Part shown: piece by piece, positions 43,456-49,020 of the stretch | Layout: each line of letters opens with the position of its first letter | Numbering within the stretch: the first letter of the stretch is position 1 | NCBI GenBank assembly: GCA_947452635.1 | Contig: CANGEE010000002.1 | Coordinates: 1 to 49,020, forward strand | Direction: 5' to 3' | DNA: 49,020 nucleotides | Source of the DNA: Comamonadaceae bacterium | GTDB lineage: Bacteria; Pseudomonadota; Gammaproteobacteria; Burkholderiales; Burkholderiaceae_C | The notes under the pieces: model-generated | Database searches by the model: none | What the model saw: the letters and a program-made list of their open reading frames with translations, nothing else | What the model was told of the DNA's origin: nothing | Program-made: the position numbers and the translations under genes

Positions 43456-43471
43456 TGGCATGGACTTTGCA
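43456..43471 (+). promoter_or_regulatory. Sigma-54 promoter of flhA operon
   Basis: TGGCATGGACTTTGCA matches the -24 and -12 elements with 10 bases between GG and GC. Predicted start is near 43483, about 63 bases before the flhA ATG. It should drive flhA, flhF, flhG and fliA. Confidence 0.88.
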
Positions 43472-43545
43472 AGGTTGAGTGGAACTTTGGTCATTTTTGG
43501 AATGGAAAAAACGCTGTCAGGCTTGTGGCCTGGGGCATCTTCAAT

Positions 43546-45642
43546 ATGAGCACCCTTACCCTGTCAACTCTCCGACAGAACCTGTCCCGGTTTGATTACA
43601 CCGGCCTGGGTCTGCCTGCGTTGGTGCTGCTCATCATGGCGATGCTGGTGTTGCCTTTGCCGCCTTTGTTGTTGGATGTTTTGTTCACCTTCAACATCGC
43701 CACCAGCCTGGTGATCATCATGATCGCCATTGGCACCCGAAAGCCGCTGGAATTTTCTTCTTTCCCCTCGGTGTTGTTGTTTGCCACCATGCTGCGGTTG
43801 GGTCTGAACGTGGCATCCACCCGTGTGATTTTGGTCAACGGCCATGAAGGCCATGAAGCGGCTGGCAAGGTGGTGGCGGCATTTGGCGAGTTCGTGATCG
43901 GCGGCAACTATGTCGTCGGTTTCATCATCTTTGCGATCTTGATGATCATCAACTTCATTGTGGTGACCAAGGGTGCAGGCCGGGTCTCTGAAGTGAATGC
44001 CCGATTCACCTTGGACGCGATGCCGGGCAAGCAAATGTCCATCGATGCCGATTTGAACGCGGGCGTGATTGACCAAGAAACCGCCAAGCGGCGGCGTGAA
44101 GAGTTGGGCCAAGAGTCTGACTTTTTCGGCTCCATGGACGGTGCGTCCAAGTTCGTCAGCGGCGACGCGGTCGCCGGTCTGCTGATTTTGATCATCAACT
44201 TGATTGGTGGCTTGGCGATTGGCATTGGGCAGCACGGTTTGTCGCTCAGCGACGCCGGTCGCATCTACACCTTGCTGACCATCGGTGACGGTTTGGTGGC
44301 GCAAATTCCTTCTTTATTCTTGTCTTTGGCCACCGCCATCATTGTGACGCGTGTGACCACCTCGGAGTCGATGACCGAGCAGGCTTCGACCCAGTTGGCC
44401 AATCCCACAGCCTTGTTCATGGCCGCCGGCATCATGGCCATTTTGGGTGTGGTGCCTGGCATGCCGCATCTGGTGTTTTTGACTTTGGCCCTGGGCGCTG
44501 CGGCCATGGCCTGGCGCATCTTGCAAAAATCAGCCACGCCTGAGGCTGAGCCGGTGAGTGCAGCCGCTCAGGCGGCGTTGGACGAACCTAAAGAACTCGA
44601 TTGGGACGATGTGGACCAAGTGGACCTGATTGGTTTGGAAATTGGCTACGGCTTGATCCCTCTGGTCAATCCTGAAACCGGCGGTCAATTGATGAGCCGT
44701 GTCAAAGGCGTGCGCAAAAAATTGTCGGCGGAGTTGGGCTTTTTGGTGCAACCGGTGCGCATCCGTGATGCTTTGAACATCGATCCTGATGCCTACCACA
44801 TCGTGCTCAAAGGCGTGGCGCGCGGCAAAGGCCAAATCAAGGTGGGCCGTGAGTTGGCGATCAACCCCGGTCAGGTGTATGGACCCTTGGAAGGTCAAGC
44901 GACCAAAGAGCCTGCTTTTGGCTTGGATGCGGTGTGGATTGACCCGGCCGAGCGCGACCATGCACGCACCTTGGGTTACACCGTGGTGGACGCCAGCACG
45001 GCGGTCGCCACCCACTTGAACAAAGTGCTGCGCGACAACGCTTCTGATTTGCTCAGCCATGACGAAGTGCAGCAATTGCTGGACAAATTGGCCGCCAGAT
45101 CGCCCAAGTTGGTCGAAGATTTGGTGCCTGGTAAGTTGTCGCTGGGTGTGGTCACCCGCACCTTGCAGAACTTGTTGAATGAATCGGTGTCGATCCGCGA
45201 TATGCGCTCGATTGTGGAAACCCTGTCGGAGGTGGCCAGCCGCACCCAAGAGCCCGATCAACTCACCGCCCTGGTGCGACCCAAGCTGGGTCGCATGATT
45301 GTGCAAAGCCTGGTCGACGAATCCAATTCTTTGTCAGTGATGACCTTGGACCCTGGTTTGGAGCAATTGCTTCACAACGTCTTGCAGCAGAGTGCACCCG
45401 GCCAAAACATGGCCATTGAGCCCGGTTTGGCTGAGCGGCTGTTTGCGGCATTGCGTGAAGGCGCGCGTGCGGTGGAGGAGTTGGGCCATCCTGCCGTGTT
45501 GGTGGTCTCGCCCACGATCCGTCCTTGGTTGTCGCGCGCTGCGCGCTACCGCGTGAACGATTTGACCTTGCTGTCTTACAGCGAGATTCCGGACGATCAA
45601 AGCGTCAAGGTGGTGCACACCGTGCACGCCGAGACCCGTTAA
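43546..45642 (+). CDS. flhA: Flagellar export platform protein FlhA
   Basis: 698 residues from the ATG at 43546, the normal FlhA length. The frame stays open far upstream, but that part lies opposite fliK and before the sigma-54 promoter, so it is not used. The membrane domain includes RKPLEFSSFPSVLLFATMLR, the conserved loop GAGRVSEVNARFTLDAMPGK followed by QMSIDADLNAGVIDQETAKR, and segments near 200-330. The C-terminal cytoplasmic domain starts near 345 (DVDQVDLIGLEIGYGLIPL) and ends YRVNDLTLLSYSEIPDDQSV. It forms the nonameric docking ring for export chaperones. Confidence 0.97.
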   Translation: MSTLTLSTLRQNLSRFDYTGLGLPALVLLIMAMLVLPLPPLLLDVLFTFNIATSLVIIMIAIGTRKPLEFSSFPSVLLFATMLRLGLNVASTRVILVNGHEGHEAAGKVVAAFGEFVIGGNYVVGFIIFAILMIINFIVVTKGAGRVSEVNARFTLDAMPGKQMSIDADLNAGVIDQETAKRRREELGQESDFFGSMDGASKFVSGDAVAGLLILIINLIGGLAIGIGQHGLSLSDAGRIYTLLTIGDGLVAQIPSLFLSLATAIIVTRVTTSESMTEQASTQLANPTALFMAAGIMAILGVVPGMPHLVFLTLALGAAAMAWRILQKSATPEAEPVSAAAQAALDEPKELDWDDVDQVDLIGLEIGYGLIPLVNPETGGQLMSRVKGVRKKLSAELGFLVQPVRIRDALNIDPDAYHIVLKGVARGKGQIKVGRELAINPGQVYGPLEGQATKEPAFGLDAVWIDPAERDHARTLGYTVVDASTAVATHLNKVLRDNASDLLSHDEVQQLLDKLAARSPKLVEDLVPGKLSLGVVTRTLQNLLNESVSIRDMRSIVETLSEVASRTQEPDQLTALVRPKLGRMIVQSLVDESNSLSVMTLDPGLEQLLHNVLQQSAPGQNMAIEPGLAERLFAALREGARAVEELGHPAVLVVSPTIRPWLSRAARYRVNDLTLLSYSEIPDDQSVKVVHTVHAETR

Positions 45643-45668
45643 TTTTTTGAACACATTGCAGCAACGCC

Positions 45669-47060
45669 ATGGAACTCAAACGCATTCTTGCCCGTGACAC
45701 CCGCAGCGCGACCGAGCGTGCCATGAGTTTGTATGGCCCGGACGTGCTGATCATTGCCAACCACCGTGTGGGTGGTCAAACCGAACTGGTGGTTGCGGTG
45801 GAATTGGCTTCGGCCCGTCCAGATGCCAACGGCCATGTGTTTGACAGTGACAATCCCTTTGCGAAATCGGTCGCCACGCCACGTGAGCCGACCTTGGACA
45901 CCAGCGTCAGTTTCAACGATCAATTGGGCCATGCTTTGCGCGGGCAAGAACCCGTCCAGGCCAGCAGTGCTGGGCGCAAAGATCCGTTGTTGAATGCCAC
46001 GCGTCACGATCCTCTGACGAAAAACGAACCCTTGTTGAAGCCGCCTGAAGCACTGCGCGATCAGGTGCGCAGCCAAGAAATTGTGGCCTTTGTGGTGGAA
46101 GAATTGGCCGCCTTGCGCCGAGAGTTCCGTGTCAGCCAGCAAAGTGCTGAGTGGCAAAGCACGCAGCCGATTGCGCCTGCGGTACAGCCCTTGGTGCAAG
46201 CCATGCATCAGGCCGATGTGCCTGCCGGTCTGCGCACTTTGCTGATCGATGCGATCAAAGACCATGACAGTGAACAAGAGGCTTTGCAATCCATTCGCGA
46301 GATGCTGACTTCCTCTTTGCAACGCGGCGGTGCGCCCGGTGCTTTCGAGGGGGTGCATGCCATCGCAGGCCCCTCGGGCGCTGGTAAAACCTTGATGGCT
46401 GCGCGTTTGGCCTTGCACACCGCAGTCCATGCCAGCACAGAGCAAGTGGCTTTCATCAGTTTCCATGACGCGCGCATCGGTGCCTGGAGTCAAACCCAAA
46501 TGCTGTGTGCGCAAATGGGAGTGGACTGTTACCGTGCCCCCGATGCCGCGACCTTGGGTGTGTTGCTGGCCGAGTTGTCGCAGCGCCAATTGGTCCTGAT
46601 CGACACCCCCGGCGTGCAAATGGTCGAGCGTTTGAAGGACATCAAAAAAATTCATGCCCAAACCATCATGCATGCCGTGCTGCCCGCAGATGCGTCGGCG
46701 GTGAGCGTGCACCGCATCTTGAAAGAGGCCGCCAAGCAAGCCGGCATGGAATGGGACAGTCTGATGATCAGCAAGCTCGATGAATCCAGTGCGCCTTGGG
46801 CCCTGCTGCAATTCATGTGCAACGAAGCCGATGTGCCGGTCTTATCGGCCGCCAGCGGTTCTGAGCGTTTGACCGATTTGGTGATGGGTTTTACCCCTGC
46901 GCAACTGGTCCATTTGGCGGTGAGTCATTTGCTGCCGGGCCTGCCGCCAACCCCATCGTTGCAGGCGTCCAGCAGCGCTAGCCCCTCCATGGGTCTTTCG
47001 GATGCCACGGCGTTCAACGCACGTGCCATGACCTTCAATACGGCCTCGGCCCGTTCATAA
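45669..47060 (+). CDS. flhF: SRP-type GTPase FlhF
   Basis: 463 residues. FlhF fixes the place of flagellar assembly, usually the cell pole. The N-terminal B domain begins MELKRILARDTRSATERAMS. The G domain has Walker A GPSGAGKT near residue 240, a DTPGVQ motif in place of DTAGR-type G3 near 315, and ISKLDESSAPWALLQFM near 370. It follows flhA by 26 bases and precedes flhG. Confidence 0.95.
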   Translation: MELKRILARDTRSATERAMSLYGPDVLIIANHRVGGQTELVVAVELASARPDANGHVFDSDNPFAKSVATPREPTLDTSVSFNDQLGHALRGQEPVQASSAGRKDPLLNATRHDPLTKNEPLLKPPEALRDQVRSQEIVAFVVEELAALRREFRVSQQSAEWQSTQPIAPAVQPLVQAMHQADVPAGLRTLLIDAIKDHDSEQEALQSIREMLTSSLQRGGAPGAFEGVHAIAGPSGAGKTLMAARLALHTAVHASTEQVAFISFHDARIGAWSQTQMLCAQMGVDCYRAPDAATLGVLLAELSQRQLVLIDTPGVQMVERLKDIKKIHAQTIMHAVLPADASAVSVHRILKEAAKQAGMEWDSLMISKLDESSAPWALLQFMCNEADVPVLSAASGSERLTDLVMGFTPAQLVHLAVSHLLPGLPPTPSLQASSSASPSMGLSDATAFNARAMTFNTASARS

Positions 47061-47067
47061 GCCACCC

Positions 47068-47886
47068 ATGCAAAAACTGACTCAAACCCAAGTGATTGGC
47101 ATTGCCAGTGGGAAGGGGGGTGTGGGTAAAACCACCATCTCTGTCAATTTGGCCGTGGCCCTGCAAGGCATGGGTTTCAAAGTCATGCTGTTTGACGCAG
47201 ACTTGGGCTTGGCCAATGCCCAAATTGCCTTGGGCTGCCGCTGCCCATTCAACTTGAGCCATTTTTTGAGCGGTGAGAAAACGCTGGAAGAAATCATCGT
47301 CACCACCCGCTATGGTGTGAAACTGGTGCCGGGGGCTTCGGGCATGCGCGAGATGGCCAATTTGAGCGTGCTGCAAGCCGCACGCATCGTGCAGGCCTTC
47401 AGTGCCCTGGAAGACGATTTGGACTATTTGATTGTGGACATGGCCGCGGGTATCGCCCCAGCGGTGTTGTCTTTCATGGCGGCCACCAGTCGTCGCTTTA
47501 TTGTGGTGCGCGACGACCCTTCTTCGATTGCCGACGCCTATGGCACGATCAAGGTCTTGACCAAAGATTACGGCCTGGAAGACATTTACCTGATTCCCAA
47601 TGGCGTGAGCAACGCCCAAGAGGGACGTAAATTGTTTGAGCGCATCAACCAAGTTTGCACCCGCTTTTTGCATAAATCGATCCAGTACCTGGGTTCGATT
47701 GAGCAGGACGAATTGATTTTGGCGGCCTTGAAAAAACACCAGTCCACCTTGGAGTTCGCGCCCAGCAGTGCCGGTGCGCGTGACTTCAGGCGCTTGGCGG
47801 TGGCCACCAACGATTTGACCCCCGTGGACCATGCCAGTGGCGGGGTGCAGTTTTTTGTAGAGAGGCTGGTCTCCTCCAGGACCTGA
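47068..47886 (+). CDS. flhG: MinD-like flagellar number regulator FlhG (FleN)
   Basis: 272 residues. FlhG is a MinD/ParA ATPase that limits flagellar number and, in FleQ systems, inhibits the activator. The deviant Walker A SGKGGVGKTTISVNLAVAL is at about residues 13-31, VMLFDADLGLANAQIAL follows, and the DLDYLIVDMAAG Walker B region lies near 125. The N terminus has only about 11 residues before the P-loop strand and lacks the DQAxxLR helix that stimulates FlhF in several species. The upstream frame offers no extension. It starts 7 bases after flhF. Confidence 0.94.
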   Translation: MQKLTQTQVIGIASGKGGVGKTTISVNLAVALQGMGFKVMLFDADLGLANAQIALGCRCPFNLSHFLSGEKTLEEIIVTTRYGVKLVPGASGMREMANLSVLQAARIVQAFSALEDDLDYLIVDMAAGIAPAVLSFMAATSRRFIVVRDDPSSIADAYGTIKVLTKDYGLEDIYLIPNGVSNAQEGRKLFERINQVCTRFLHKSIQYLGSIEQDELILAALKKHQSTLEFAPSSAGARDFRRLAVATNDLTPVDHASGGVQFFVERLVSSRT

Positions 47887-47892
47887 AGCACC

Positions 47893-48639
47893 ATGGTTGT
47901 CTCTACACGTTTGTATGCAGAAGTGCAAAACAACAGCGAAGCGCTGGTGTTGGCGCATCTGGGCATGGTCAAACGGGTGGCATTGCATTTAAAGGTGCGC
48001 TTGCCGCCCTTCATGGAATTGGATGAATTGATCCAGGTCGGCATGATTGGCTTGTTGGAGGCCTCACGCGCCTATGACCCGGCCAAGGGCATTGAATTTG
48101 AAAATTTTGCCCACAGTCGCGTGCGGGGCGCCATTTTGGACGAAGTTCGCCGACTGTCTTTTTTACCTCGCTCGGCGGTGGCCATCAACAAATCGCACAG
48201 TGAAGCCACCCATGAATTGGCCGCCGATTTAGGTCGAACGCCCACCCAAGCCGAATTGGCTGAGCACATGGGCAAGGACATTGAGCTGTTTCACAAAGAG
48301 CGCAGCCAAGCGCGTCGCTTTGAAACCTATTCGATGGAAGTGGTCTCTGAAGAGGTCATGAACATCGCCGGAGACGCCTCCAGGCAGCCCGAAGCCATTG
48401 TGGAGCACGAGCAATTCATGCAAGCACTGACAGGGGCGATCGCCGATTTGCCTGAGCGCGAGCAGTTGCTAATGAATTTGTACTACGTTGAAGAGCTGAA
48501 CCTGAAAGAAATTGGTGAAGTTCTGGGCGTGACCGAGTCGCGGGTCAGCCAGTTGCTGACCGCGGTCGTGAAGAAATTGCGCGGCAGCTTGAATGTCACC
48601 CCAGTGGAGACATCCAAGCCGCGTGCGGCGAAAGCGTAA
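47893..48639 (+). CDS. fliA: Flagellar sigma-28 factor FliA
   Basis: 248 residues, normal for FliA. Region 2 includes LVLAHLGMVKRVALHLKVRL, then MELDELIQVGMIGLLEASRA. Region 4 carries the helix-turn-helix NLKEIGEVLGVTESRVSQLL near 205-225. It starts 6 bases after flhG, so it belongs to the flhA operon. It reads the six sigma-28 promoters listed here and is inhibited by FlgM (27162-27491). Confidence 0.97.
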   Translation: MVVSTRLYAEVQNNSEALVLAHLGMVKRVALHLKVRLPPFMELDELIQVGMIGLLEASRAYDPAKGIEFENFAHSRVRGAILDEVRRLSFLPRSAVAINKSHSEATHELAADLGRTPTQAELAEHMGKDIELFHKERSQARRFETYSMEVVSEEVMNIAGDASRQPEAIVEHEQFMQALTGAIADLPEREQLLMNLYYVEELNLKEIGEVLGVTESRVSQLLTAVVKKLRGSLNVTPVETSKPRAAKA

Positions 48640-48667
48640 AGAGTGAGAAATCGCGTGATGAAATCGC

Positions 48668-48694
48668 TCAAGTTTTGGATGGCAGCACCGATAC
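48668..48694 (+). promoter_or_regulatory. Sigma-28 promoter of fliS
   Basis: TCAAGTTT-N11-ACCGATAC, with exact spacing. It lies 29 bases after the fliA stop and about 34 bases before the fliS ATG. Predicted start is near 48701. Confidence 0.87.
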
Positions 48695-48716
48695 CTGTTG
48701 TAGCAGATACAACAGG
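48694..48716 (+). promoter_or_regulatory. Hairpin overlapping fliS ribosome-binding site
   Basis: CCTGTTGTA (48694-48702) and TACAACAGG (48708-48716) pair perfectly around GCAGA. The right arm covers the first bases of the AGGAG ribosome-binding site (48714-48718). The left arm begins inside the -10 block of the sigma-28 promoter, so a transcript starting near 48701 would lack most of it, whereas read-through from fliA would contain it all. Confidence 0.7.
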
Positions 48717-48727
48717 AGCGACAGATC

Positions 48728-49020
48728 ATGCGAGTCAATTTCAAAGCTATCGAAGGTTACGGCGAAGGCAATCGGACGTCACAGGCGTTGGTGGCCAACA
48801 AAGTCGAGCTGATTCAGATGTTGTTCGACGGCTTGATCGAGAGCTTGGTCACTGCGCGTGGTCACATTGAGCATGGATCGATTGAAGATAAGAACAAAAG
48901 CTTGACCCGTGCCGGTCGCATTGTGATTGGTTTGCAAGGTGCTTTGGATTTGGACAAGGGCGGCGAGTTGGCTGGCAACTTGCATGAGCTGTACAGCTAT
49001 GTGACACGCCGCCTGATTCA
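48728..49020 (+). CDS. fliS: Flagellin export chaperone FliS (cut by right edge)
   Basis: The first 97 codons are present. FliS is a small helical chaperone that binds the C terminus of flagellin. Conserved parts are SQALVANKVELIQMLFDGLI, then NKSLTRAGRIVIGLQGALDL and the LAGNLHELYSYVTRRLI stretch. The ATG at 48728 has AGGAG nine bases upstream. It has its own sigma-28 promoter, which separates its control from fliA. Here it lies far from fliC and fliD in this window. Confidence 0.95.
   Translation, partial: MRVNFKAIEGYGEGNRTSQALVANKVELIQMLFDGLIESLVTARGHIEHGSIEDKNKSLTRAGRIVIGLQGALDLDKGGELAGNLHELYSYVTRRLI

Noticed and set aside
42853-43545. A much longer FlhA with 231 extra N-terminal residues.
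   Set aside because: The extension lies antisense to fliK, precedes the sigma-54 promoter, and the ATG at 43546 gives the normal FlhA length and N terminus.

Overview
The window is a nearly uninterrupted flagellar gene cluster from a betaproteobacterium, most likely a member of Burkholderiales close to Comamonadaceae. I infer this from the protein sequences, the flgBCDEFGHIJKL-fliD order, the extra FliK/FlhB-like pair and the presence of FlhF and FlhG, which usually go with a polar flagellum. Both edges cut genes: a flagellin on the left and fliS on the right. I saw no tRNA, rRNA, CRISPR array, insertion sequence or phage gene.

Layout. 1-7.5 kb (minus strand): flagellin, flaG, a GT92-like glycosyltransferase and a 1723-residue protein made almost wholly of octapeptide repeats. 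7.8-10.5 kb (plus): a TPR/OGT-type glycosyltransferase with an extra C-terminal domain. 10.6-24.7 kb (minus): the rod-hook-filament-cap operon flgBCDEFGHIJKL-fliD. 24.8-27.9 kb: a LysM/lytic-transglycosylase-like protein (minus), then flgA, flgM and flgN (plus). 27.9-31.5 kb (minus): flgP-like lipoprotein, flgT-like protein, small LysM-like protein, second FliK-like protein and FlhX. 31.8-32.9 kb (plus): sigma-54 activator without a receiver domain. 33-43.3 kb (minus): fliK, fliL, fliM, fliN, fliO, fliP, fliQ, fliR, flhB and three uncharacterised genes. 43.5-49 kb (plus): flhA, flhF, flhG, fliA, fliS.

Regulation can be read from the sequence. Six sites fit sigma-28 (FliA) with the form TCAAGTTT-N11-(A/G)CCGA(A/T)(T/A)C: before flaG, the flagellin, the giant repeat gene, flgM, the flgP-like operon and fliS. 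Five sites fit sigma-54 (GG-N10-GC): before flgB, flgA, the LysM/lytic-transglycosylase-like gene, flhA and the OGT-like gene. This is a two-tier hierarchy: sigma-54 for basal body, hook and export genes, then FliA, held by FlgM, for filament and late genes. The sigma-54 activator, fliA and flgM are all in the window.

The most unusual part is the left end. A huge Ser/Thr-rich octapeptide-repeat protein with no Sec signal is under a strong sigma-28 promoter and lies between two glycosyltransferases, one of them of the O-GlcNAc-transferase type. I propose, as inference, a motility-coregulated and possibly glycosylated surface or filament-associated protein with its modifying enzymes. Secondary points are RNA hairpins in three sigma-28 leaders (one overlapping the fliS ribosome-binding site), very large FlgE and FlgK proteins, a peptidoglycan hydrolase separate from FlgJ, a FlgP/FlgT-like module, and three unknown genes after flhB.
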